A stretch of DNA of 6,685 nucleotides. Source: CAZQIC01 sp964593555 (lineage in GTDB: Bacteria; Bacteroidota; Bacteroidia; JAFLBG01). Below, in pieces: positions 1 to 5,677 of this stretch (positions are counted from its first letter, which is position 1; each line of letters begins with the position of its first letter). Both the position numbers and the translations under genes were made by a program. The notes below the pieces were generated by a model. The model ran no database searches and had not been told where the DNA came from. It saw only the letters and a list, made by a program, of their open reading frames with translations. Location: NCBI GenBank assembly GCA_964593555.1, contig CAZQIC010000183.1, forward strand, positions 1-6,685, read 5' to 3'.

Positions 1-400
1 AAATCAGGAAATAAATTTCAGGTTAAAGAATAAAGCTTCCATTAAAAAATGGATCAACGCTTCTATAAAAACAGAGAAGAAAAAACCGGGTAAACTTTGT
101 TTTATTTTTTGCAGTGATGATTATTTGCTTGGACTAAATAAAAAGCACCTCAGCCATAACACACTTACCGATATTATTACTTTCGATTACTCTAAAGAAA
201 CAAAAGATATCTCAGGTGATATTTTTATAAGTATTGATCGTGTGAAAGAGAATGCAAAAAAATTCGGAGTTGAATTTGAGAACGAGTTACATCGTGTTAT
301 TATACATGGGGTATTACATATTATAGGATATAAGGATAAAGGAGCAGCACACAAAAAGAAAATGACTCAGATGGAGAATAAGTACATGAAACTTATTTAG
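1..400 (+). CDS. ybeY: Endoribonuclease YbeY (rRNA maturation factor), 5'-truncated by window edge
   Basis: YbeY is a cytoplasmic metal-dependent single-strand endoribonuclease involved in 16S rRNA 3'-end maturation and 70S quality control (family knowledge). The reading frame is open from base 2, giving 132 visible residues. Compared with Bacteroidota homologues as I recall them, only about six N-terminal residues are missing. The TTG at 125 is internal and is not a start, because conserved sequence (LKNKASIKKW, then FIFCSDDYLL) lies upstream of it. Family landmarks are the TDIITFDY segment, the SGDIFISIDRV strand and the metal motif HGVLHIIGYKD (His codons at 305 and 317). The third ligand position of the classic HxxxHxxxxxH motif is Asp (codon 335) rather than His. 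That is the GYKDK form I associate with Bacteroidota, so the protein is probably active. The gene converges on the LRR gene with no spacer. Identification is confident; the true start lies outside the window. Confidence 0.93.
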   Translation, partial: NQEINFRLKNKASIKKWINASIKTEKKKPGKLCFIFCSDDYLLGLNKKHLSHNTLTDIITFDYSKETKDISGDIFISIDRVKENAKKFGVEFENELHRVIIHGVLHIIGYKDKGAAHKKKMTQMENKYMKLI

Positions 401-1009
401 CTACAACTGACAATTACAATTTTTAGAAAACCAGATTTTGGTATTGGGAAGCAGTGTTTTTAATCTTTCCTGTTGCTCATCACTAATAAGGATAACACGC
501 AGATCAAGCTCCTTTAATTTGGTTAAATATTTCAATTCTTCAGGGAAATCGCTCAGGTTATTGCTCCAGAGATCAAGCATAATTAAGTTGTTCAGGTTGC
601 CAATTTGATTGGGCAGTGTGTATAACTCGTTTTGGTTTACATTTAAATATTTCAAATTAGGTAAGCCGCCAATTTTTGTCGGCAATGTTTCAATACTGTT
701 TTTAGAGAGGATTAGAAATTGTAATTGTTTCAGCGTATCAATCCATTCAGGAACTGTTTTGAGTTTATTTTTACTTAGGTCGAGGTATTGCAAATTTTTG
801 AACTTCAATATTTCCGGCGGGAATGCAGCCAATTTTTGTTTACGCAATACCAGCTTAATTACGTTGTCAGGATTTTTCAACGCCTCCTGCAAATTGGTAT
901 ACCCACTCATGGTATCCAGTGCCAAAGAATCCAGCAACTGGGCATGCGATTTTTTTGTCAAACACACGATTGACAAAAACAGAATTGCTATTGTAATTAT
1001 CCTCTTCAT
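401..1009 (-). CDS. Secreted leucine-rich-repeat protein (202 aa)
   Basis: A small exported LRR protein whose binding partner is unknown. Residues 1-23 form a signal peptide: KR n-region, hydrophobic IITIAILFLSIVCL, and probable signal peptidase I cleavage SHA|Q. Cys16 is not in a lipobox. From about residue 50, LRRs run with a regular 23-residue period (repeat starts at L73, L96, L119, L142 and L165), with consensus LxxLxLxxNxLxxLPxxIxxLxx. The last repeat is degenerate, and the protein ends in a cysteine-containing CNCQL tail that may cap the solenoid. The start is fixed by an ATGA overlap with the ribF stop (1006-1009), so translation is probably coupled to ribF and there is no promoter of its own. 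The extracytoplasmic location implies no direct role in flavin synthesis, so the pairing may be only transcriptional. Fold and export are confident; function is unknown. Confidence 0.88.
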   Translation of the reverse strand: MKRIITIAILFLSIVCLTKKSHAQLLDSLALDTMSGYTNLQEALKNPDNVIKLVLRKQKLAAFPPEILKFKNLQYLDLSKNKLKTVPEWIDTLKQLQFLILSKNSIETLPTKIGGLPNLKYLNVNQNELYTLPNQIGNLNNLIMLDLWSNNLSDFPEELKYLTKLKELDLRVILISDEQQERLKTLLPNTKIWFSKNCNCQL

Positions 1010-1935
1010 TTACCCAATACCTTTAAGGTATTTTCCTTATCTATCAACAACTGTTCCTTTAATTCATCTAAGCTACCAAACTTTACCTCATTACGTAATT
1101 TTTCTAAAAAAGATACTCTTATGTGTTCGCCATAAATATCCTTATCAAAATCAAAAATATTTACCTCAATTGTTTTTTCTTTACCATCAACTGTCGGATT
1201 CATACCAATACTCATCATCCCCGAATATTTTTTTTGCCCCACCACTATTCTAACTGCATAAATCCCATCAACCGGAATCAGTTTGTTTTGATCATGAATT
1301 TCGATATTCGCGGTTGGATAGCCTAAAGTGCGTCCCAATTGTTTTCCTTTCACCACTGTTCCTGAAATAAAATATTCATACCCCAAATATTTATTTGCTG
1401 TTGGAACATCCCCCTGTTCTATCGCTTTACGGATGCGCGTAGAGCTTATTTCAACATGATCAATATCCTTAGCAGGTATTTCCTCTACTTCAAAACCATA
1501 TATATGGGCATTCTGCTGCAAATGTTCGAACGAGCCTTCCCTGTTTTTCCCAAAATGATGATCGTAGCCGATTACTAGCTTGTGGGTATGTATTTGATCC
1601 ACTAAAATATTCTTTATAAACTCCGTAGAAGAAAGAAGGGAAAACTCCCTTGAAAAAGGGTGAATTATCAGATTTTCAATCCCCGCTTTTTCCAGCAATT
1701 CTGTTTTTTCTTCTACTGTATTTAGCAGTTTCAATCTTTTATTTCCGGGATCCAGCACCATCCTTGGATGGGGGTGAAAAGTAAGAATAACGCTTTCTCC
1801 GTTGCTTTTAAGGGCAACTTCTTTTAATCGATTAATCACTTGTAAATGCCCAAGATGTACCCCGTCAAAGGTCCCTGTTGTTACTATTGGCTTTGATATA
1901 TTCTTTACCTCGCTTATGTTTTTATACATCCTCAT
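1006..1935 (-). CDS. ribF: Bifunctional riboflavin kinase / FAD synthetase RibF
   Basis: Converts riboflavin to FMN (ATP-dependent kinase) and FMN to FAD (adenylyltransferase) in the cytoplasm. With the ATG at 1935 the protein is 309 residues, the usual family length. The N-terminal nucleotidyltransferase domain shows GTFDGVHLGH (residues 21-30), the GYDHHFG segment (123-129) and ISSTRIR (163-169). The C-terminal flavokinase domain shows the G192...LGRTLGYPTAN (to 210) nucleotide loop, MNPTV (245-249) and the TIEVNIFDFD strand carrying the likely catalytic Glu257. A TTG at 1947 extends the frame by four codons, but it lies inside the predicted -7 promoter box. ATG 1935 (MRMY) also matches the MKVY-type N-terminus I recall for homologues. 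ATG 1929 is a second possibility. The gene is first of a two-gene unit and overlaps the LRR gene by 4 bases. All key motifs are intact. Confidence 0.95.
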   Translation of the reverse strand: MRMYKNISEVKNISKPIVTTGTFDGVHLGHLQVINRLKEVALKSNGESVILTFHPHPRMVLDPGNKRLKLLNTVEEKTELLEKAGIENLIIHPFSREFSLLSSTEFIKNILVDQIHTHKLVIGYDHHFGKNREGSFEHLQQNAHIYGFEVEEIPAKDIDHVEISSTRIRKAIEQGDVPTANKYLGYEYFISGTVVKGKQLGRTLGYPTANIEIHDQNKLIPVDGIYAVRIVVGQKKYSGMMSIGMNPTVDGKEKTIEVNIFDFDKDIYGEHIRVSFLEKLRNEVKFGSLDELKEQLLIDKENTLKVLGK

Positions 1936-1944
1936 AACAGGCTG

Positions 1945-1952
1945 CAAAGGTA
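1945..1952 (-). promoter_or_regulatory. Predicted Bacteroidota-type -7 promoter box for ribF-LRR unit
   Basis: On the minus strand the sequence reads TACCTTTG, an exact match to TAnnTTTG, the -7 element of the principal sigma factor in Bacteroidota. No clear TTG -33 element occurs at the usual spacing of about 19-21 bases upstream. The box ends only 9 bases before the ATG at 1935, so transcription starting a few bases downstream would give an almost leaderless mRNA. The motif match is seen directly; promoter activity is inferred. Confidence 0.6.
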
Positions 1953-2026
1953 TTGTTTTAACACTTCACCCGTGCATATTTTCAGTCCCCTTCAATCAGA
2001 TGAAATGGGTTTTAGCTTAGACGAAA

Positions 2027-2046
2027 AACAATGGCAAATCATTGTT
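2027..2046. repeat. Short perfect inverted repeat in ribF-atpD intergenic region
   Basis: AACAATG (2027-2033) and CATTGTT (2040-2046) are perfect 7-base inverted arms around the 6-base spacer GCAAAT. The repeat lies between the divergent ribF and atpD promoters. It has no T-run, so it is not an intrinsic terminator. It could be an operator for a dimeric regulator or a chance AT-rich repeat. Nothing in the sequence decides between these. Confidence 0.3.
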
Positions 2047-2100
2047 GATTTATATGAATAGAAAACTTCACAAACATCCCTCATTTTTAAAAAAAAATAC

Positions 2101-2108
2101 TACTTTCG
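2101..2108 (+). promoter_or_regulatory. Possible -7 promoter box for atpDC
   Basis: TACTTTCG differs by one base from the Bacteroidota -7 element TAnnTTTG. It follows a T5A9 tract (2084-2097) that could act as an UP-like or bent-DNA element. No TTG is seen at -33. Initiation here would leave a leader of about 45 bases before the atpD ATG. That leader contains a small GCGG-TTGAT-CCGC hairpin (2124-2136) and no strong Shine-Dalgarno. This is the best candidate in the interval, but it is not decisive. Confidence 0.4.
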
Positions 2109-2160
2109 CATGCAGAATTTGAAGCGGTTGATCCGCATAATTTATAAAAACGATTAGCTA

Positions 2161-3663
2161 ATGTTAAAAGGAAAAATTTCACAGGTTATCGGGCCTGTAA
2201 TCGACGTGAGTTTTGATGGTGCGGAAGTAAAACTTCCAAATATTTTGGATGCACTTGAGGTAACCCGCCCTGATGGCAGTGTTGTTATTTTGGAGTGCCA
2301 GCAGCACATTGGAGAAGACACTATTCGCGCGATCGCGATGGACTCAACCGATGGTCTTAGCCGCGGAACAGAAGTTGTTGCAAAGGGAACACCTATAAGA
2401 ATGCCGGTTGGAGAACAAATTAAAGGCCGCCTTTTTAACGTAGTTGGAGAATCTATTGACGGTATTGGAAAAGTGAGTAACGAAGGTGGTGCTTCTATAC
2501 ACCGCACTCCTCCTAAATTTGAAGACCTTTCTACTTCAACTGAAGTATTATTTACTGGTATTAAAGTAATTGACCTTATTGAGCCTTATTCAAAGGGTGG
2601 TAAAATTGGTTTGTTTGGTGGTGCAGGTGTAGGTAAAACTGTATTGATCATGGAATTGATCAATAACATTGCAAAAGGTTATGCAGGTCTTTCTGTATTT
2701 GCAGGTGTGGGTGAAAGAACACGTGAGGGGAATGACTTATTAAGGGAGATGATCGAATCGGGAGTTATTAAATATGGTGATGCCTTTAAGGAATCTATGG
2801 AAAAAGGCGGATGGGATTTGAGCAAGGTAGATAAAAACGAATTGGCTAAATCACAAGCTACATTGGTGTTCGGACAAATGAATGAGCCTCCAGGGGCACG
2901 TGCACGTGTTGCACTTTCAGGATTAACAATGGCGGAATATTTCCGCGATGGTGATGAAAAATCAGGAGGAAGAGATATTCTTTTCTTTATCGATAATATT
3001 TTCCGTTTTACACAAGCAGGTTCTGAAGTATCGGCTCTTTTAGGTCGTATGCCTTCAGCAGTTGGTTACCAACCTACTCTTGCTTCTGAAATGGGATTGA
3101 TGCAGGAACGTATCACTTCTACTAAGCGTGGATCTATCACATCTGTACAGGCGGTTTATGTACCTGCAGATGACTTGACTGACCCTGCTCCGGCAACAAC
3201 CTTTGCCCACTTGGACGCAACAACCGTATTGAGTCGTAAAATTGCTGAGTTAGGAATTTATCCTGCAGTGGATCCTTTGGATTCAACCTCAAGAATTCTT
3301 TCTCCTGCGGTTTTAGGTGATGCTCATTATAACACAGCTCAAAGAGTAAAAGGAATTTTACAGCGTTATAAAGAGTTACAGGATATTATTGCGATCCTTG
3401 GTATGGATGAGTTATCTGAAGAAGATAAATTAGCTGTACACAGAGCACGCCGTGTACAACGTTTCTTATCTCAGCCGTTCCACGTTGCTGAACAATTCAC
3501 GGGATTAAAAGGAGTGTTTGTTCCGATCGAAGAAACAATTAAAGGCTTTAACATGATCATGGATGGCGAAGTAGATGAGTATCCTGAAGCCGCCTTTAAC
3601 CTTGTTGGTACTATTGAAGAAGCGATTGAAAAAGGTAAAAAAATATTAGCAGAAGCAAACTAG
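2161..3663 (+). CDS. atpD: F1Fo ATP synthase subunit beta
   Basis: Catalytic subunit of the F1 head, on the cytoplasmic face of the membrane, forming ATP from ADP and phosphate. Visible landmarks are the N-terminal beta-barrel (residues 1-80), Walker A GGAGVGKT (153-160), GERTREGNDL with catalytic Glu185, Walker B FFID with Asp278, GRMPSAVGYQPTL, the VPADDLTDPAPATTFAHLDA segment and the lever DELSEED (416-422). At 500 residues it is about 40 longer than the E. coli subunit. Compared with my memory of that protein, extra sequence lies at about 205-230 (after EMIESGVI, including GGWDLSKVDK) and about 264-270 (GDEKSGG). Both are features I associate with Bacteroidota. The ATG at 2161 gives the expected MLKGKISQVIGPVIDV start. 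atpC follows 2 bases later, so the two are surely cotranscribed. No residue important for catalysis is missing. Confidence 0.98.
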   Translation: MLKGKISQVIGPVIDVSFDGAEVKLPNILDALEVTRPDGSVVILECQQHIGEDTIRAIAMDSTDGLSRGTEVVAKGTPIRMPVGEQIKGRLFNVVGESIDGIGKVSNEGGASIHRTPPKFEDLSTSTEVLFTGIKVIDLIEPYSKGGKIGLFGGAGVGKTVLIMELINNIAKGYAGLSVFAGVGERTREGNDLLREMIESGVIKYGDAFKESMEKGGWDLSKVDKNELAKSQATLVFGQMNEPPGARARVALSGLTMAEYFRDGDEKSGGRDILFFIDNIFRFTQAGSEVSALLGRMPSAVGYQPTLASEMGLMQERITSTKRGSITSVQAVYVPADDLTDPAPATTFAHLDATTVLSRKIAELGIYPAVDPLDSTSRILSPAVLGDAHYNTAQRVKGILQRYKELQDIIAILGMDELSEEDKLAVHRARRVQRFLSQPFHVAEQFTGLKGVFVPIEETIKGFNMIMDGEVDEYPEAAFNLVGTIEEAIEKGKKILAEAN

Positions 3664-3665
3664 AT

Positions 3666-3902
3666 ATGCAACTCGAAATAATTACACCTGACAAACAGCT
3701 TTATAGCGGAGAAGTTATGTCTGTGATTGTGCCAGGCAAAGAAGGTTCGTTCGGAATATTGAAAAATCACGCGCCTATTATCTCTACACTTAAAGCAGGA
3801 AAAATAAAAGTTACTGATACTCAAAAAAACACTCAGCTGTTTGAAATAAAAGGCGGTGTTGTTGAGGTATCTAAAAACAATATCACTGTTTTAGCTCAGT
3901 AA
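3666..3902 (+). CDS. atpC: F1Fo ATP synthase subunit epsilon, short form (78 aa)
   Basis: Epsilon belongs to the central stalk and helps couple gamma-subunit rotation to the beta subunits. The protein matches only the N-terminal beta-sandwich domain: MQLEIITPDKQLYSGEV, then VPGKEGSFGILKNHAPIISTLKAG, then the IKGGVVEVSKNNITVLA strands. The C-terminal alpha-helical hairpin, which inhibits ATP hydrolysis in E. coli-type enzymes of about 139 residues, is absent. The stop is followed directly by the terminator hairpin, so this is a natural short form and not a frameshift or edge artefact. Short epsilon subunits are known in Bacteroidota. The start ATG lies 2 bases after the atpD stop, consistent with coupled translation. 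No other ATP synthase genes are in the window, and atpC is the last gene of the unit. Confidence 0.95.
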   Translation: MQLEIITPDKQLYSGEVMSVIVPGKEGSFGILKNHAPIISTLKAGKIKVTDTQKNTQLFEIKGGVVEVSKNNITVLAQ

Positions 3903-3917
3903 TTTAATTTATTAAAC

Positions 3918-3960
3918 AAAAATAAAAACCTGTACTTAATAAGTACAGGTTTTTATTTTT
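3918..3960. terminator. Bidirectional intrinsic terminator between atpC and the helical-repeat gene
   Basis: A perfect 20-bp inverted repeat (3918-3937 and 3941-3960) surrounds the 3-base loop AAT. The stem core is ACCTGTACTT/AAGTACAGGT, flanked by an A-rich left arm and a T-rich right arm. A hairpin with a U-rich 3' side therefore forms on both strands. It lies 15 bases after the atpC stop and 18 bases beyond the end of the convergent gene at 3979, so it can end both transcripts. Confidence 0.92.
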
Positions 3961-3978
3961 AGTGGGCTATCTTTCGAG

Positions 3979-5511
3979 TTACTTGACAAGCATTTTCGCT
4001 TTCTCACTAACGATATCTGCAAAAGAACGATTTTCGATTTTGCTTTCTAACCAACTGATGAAGTCAAAATATTCAAATACTCTTCTCTCGTAGGGATCCT
4101 TCTCCAGCTTTAACAGATCGTCATGGAATTTTTTAAATGCATTTATCAGCTCCTGCTTTCCGCTAATCCTTGGAATATCTGTTTTAATAAAGTTCAATAA
4201 GCCTGATTCAAATTTATAAAGGCGTTTTCTTTTGTAAAGATACCTGTAGGTTGGTTTAACAATATACTCCAGTGAATCGCTTTTGCCCATTTCAAAATGC
4301 ACCAACAAACTCAAAATTTTAGAAGCACAAAAAATGTATTGCACATCATCTGCTGCGGTATCATTTATTATTTTGTTTAGCCACTTAAGTGCGTCTGAAT
4401 ATCTGCCCGCCCCAAAGTATACATGACCTATCTGGTAAAGCATATTGAAATACGCTGTAACCGGCATCCGGTTTTTCATGCTCAATATTTTTTCTGCATC
4501 AGCTTCTACTAACAAAACCAATTCCTTAAATCTTCCGGTCGAAATGGCAAGTCCTATTTCAATACTAAACACCCTAGAAAAAATTGTCTCATCTCCTTTA
4601 GTAGAATTAACCGGAATGGATTTTATTTTGTCTACCAGCCAATAACACTCGTCGTATCTTTTTGTCCTATGACAGGAAACATAATGGTTATGTAATCCAT
4701 TTACATAGTTAGAAGAATCGGAACTGCGTTCATAATCTAATTCAGTTGCAGTCAAGTAATACTTGCTGCTTTGATATGACTTTTCATAATCGCCCAGAAA
4801 GTAATAATAAGCAGCAAGTGTATTATAATATAATATTGATGATAAAGCGGAGTTGAATTTAGATTTATCAATTTTTAACAACGCCTCAATTTTCTGGTTG
4901 GCTTTATCTTCATCCTCTTTTGTCCTTGCTTCCCCCATTGTTTCTACAAGAGACACCATTTCATCCTGTATTCTGAAAAACTGCTGTACCTCCAATTCAT
5001 TTTGAATTGCATTTATTGTGTCGTTGTGCAATTGCCAGGTTTTATCCCGGTTAAGCGCATTACCCCTTGTAGTCTCCAGTTTTTTTTCCCATTTAATTAT
5101 TTCTGCAAGAGCCATAAAACGTTCATGTGTCTGTGCAAGTTTTTTCGCCTTCAATACCAACTTTTCACATTGCCGGTATAAACCCTTGTCCATATATATC
5201 TCTATATAATCGATGAGTTCCCGCAATTCTTTACCGAGATTGGTTTTGGCATGATACAACCTTAAACTTTTCATGATAAGCTGCTGCAGATAGTTTTTTT
5301 CGGAAGGTAAATGTTTTACAAAAGTCTCTTTTGCAAACTGTATTTTTATCGCTTCTTCATCATAATCTGTCTGCTGCTCTATAGCATCAAATAGTTTTAT
5401 GTAATTATTTTCTCCTCCTTTAACATGTAAGGATGCGAACTTTTTGAAATAACCTTTTTCCGTTCTGGACAAGGAGTGAATCAGCTCAAACAGCTCAGCA
5501 GTAGGCTTCAT
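3979..5511 (-). CDS. Helical-repeat (TPR-like) protein of unknown function (510 aa)
   Basis: No catalytic motif or signal peptide is visible, so a cytoplasmic location is expected. The N-terminus carries LFELIHSLSRTEKGYFKKFAS (residues 7-27). From memory, this resembles the LIKSLSKSEKRYFK-type opening of a family of uncharacterised Bacteroidota proteins. Residues ~90-480 are almost entirely helical and rich in Lys, Glu, Leu and Tyr. TPR-like pairs are visible, such as YNTLAAYYYFLGDYEKSYQSS, IGHVYFGAGRYSDALKWLNKI and GLYRQCEKLVLKAKKLAQ. A TPR/alpha-solenoid scaffold for protein-protein contacts is the likely fold. The repeats are degenerate and I cannot give a reliable count. The start ATG 5511 lies 10 bases after the stop of a small membrane ORF, suggesting one transcript. 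The gene ends by the bidirectional terminator. The coding call is firm; function is unknown. Confidence 0.85.
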   Translation of the reverse strand: MKPTAELFELIHSLSRTEKGYFKKFASLHVKGGENNYIKLFDAIEQQTDYDEEAIKIQFAKETFVKHLPSEKNYLQQLIMKSLRLYHAKTNLGKELRELIDYIEIYMDKGLYRQCEKLVLKAKKLAQTHERFMALAEIIKWEKKLETTRGNALNRDKTWQLHNDTINAIQNELEVQQFFRIQDEMVSLVETMGEARTKEDEDKANQKIEALLKIDKSKFNSALSSILYYNTLAAYYYFLGDYEKSYQSSKYYLTATELDYERSSDSSNYVNGLHNHYVSCHRTKRYDECYWLVDKIKSIPVNSTKGDETIFSRVFSIEIGLAISTGRFKELVLLVEADAEKILSMKNRMPVTAYFNMLYQIGHVYFGAGRYSDALKWLNKIINDTAADDVQYIFCASKILSLLVHFEMGKSDSLEYIVKPTYRYLYKRKRLYKFESGLLNFIKTDIPRISGKQELINAFKKFHDDLLKLEKDPYERRVFEYFDFISWLESKIENRSFADIVSEKAKMLVK

Positions 5512-5521
5512 GACGAAATAC

Positions 5522-5614
5522 TTAGGCGGGGATGTAATCTCTTACTATCAATAATACGAATAATATTACATAAATCGAAATCCAAGAATCTTTTTCTTTT
5601 TGGTTATTATCCAT
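5522..5614 (-). CDS. Predicted small single-pass membrane protein (30 aa)
   Basis: A short reading frame starting at ATG 5614 begins with the polar, charged stretch MDNNQKEKDS. It continues as the hydrophobic run WISIYVILFVLLIV (residues 11-24) and ends RDYIPA. This is the profile of a small single-pass inner-membrane protein with a short polar N-terminus. It ends 10 bases before the ATG of the 510-residue helical-repeat gene, on the same strand, so the two are probably cotranscribed. An in-frame ATG at 5665 would extend it to 47 residues (MGCFVFNTNIEIYAQNN added). The shorter form looks more protein-like, but both starts are possible. I do not recognise a family. The call rests on composition and spacing; a chance AT-rich ORF is the alternative. 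Confidence 0.5.
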   Translation of the reverse strand: MDNNQKEKDSWISIYVILFVLLIVRDYIPA

Positions 5615-5627
5615 ATTGTTTTGAGCA

Positions 5628-5677
5628 TATATTTCAATATTAGTATTAAAGACAAAACACCCCATTCTTGAAATATA
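5628..5677. promoter_or_regulatory. 10-bp inverted repeat / possible divergent promoter boxes
   Basis: TATATTTCAA (5628-5637) and TTGAAATATA (5668-5677) are perfect 10-base inverted arms, 30 bases apart, between the minus-strand small ORF and the plus-strand Kelch gene. Read outward on each strand, both arms begin TATATTTC, one base off the -7 element TAnnTTTG. The left arm would place a + start near 5640, about 28 bases before the TTG at 5668. The right arm would place a - start near 5664, leaving a leader of about 50 bases before ATG 5614. No well-spaced -33 TTG was found. The pair could be two divergent promoters, an operator, or chance in AT-rich DNA. Confidence 0.35.

Noticed and set aside
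125..400. ybeY starting at the TTG at 125
   Set aside because: Conserved YbeY sequence extends upstream in the same frame to the window edge, so this TTG is an internal Leu codon.
401..1009. LRR protein as a lipoprotein using Cys16
   Set aside because: The residues before Cys16 (LSIV) lack the small residue required at -1 of a lipobox, whereas SHA|Q at 23/24 is a good signal peptidase I site.
609..1253. Long + strand open frame (214 codons) opposite the LRR and ribF genes
   Set aside because: It is antisense to two well-supported genes. Its protein is rich in Phe, Tyr, Cys and Ser with no recognisable motif, as expected from the reverse complement of LRR/ribF codons.
1945..1947. TTG at 1947 as the ribF start
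   Set aside because: It lies within the predicted -7 promoter box, and ATG 1935 gives the expected N-terminus.
2084..2097. T5A9 tract as a terminator for ribF or an upstream transcript
   Set aside because: It has no adjacent GC-rich hairpin. A promoter-upstream element fits its position better.
2124..2136. GCGG-TTGAT-CCGC hairpin upstream of atpD as a riboswitch or terminator
   Set aside because: The stem is only four base pairs with no T-run and no riboswitch-like architecture, so it is noted only as part of the leader.
2154..2507. Minus-strand frame of 117 codons over the start of atpD
   Set aside because: It is a shadow of a highly conserved gene on the other strand, Pro/Ser/Thr-rich with no domain.
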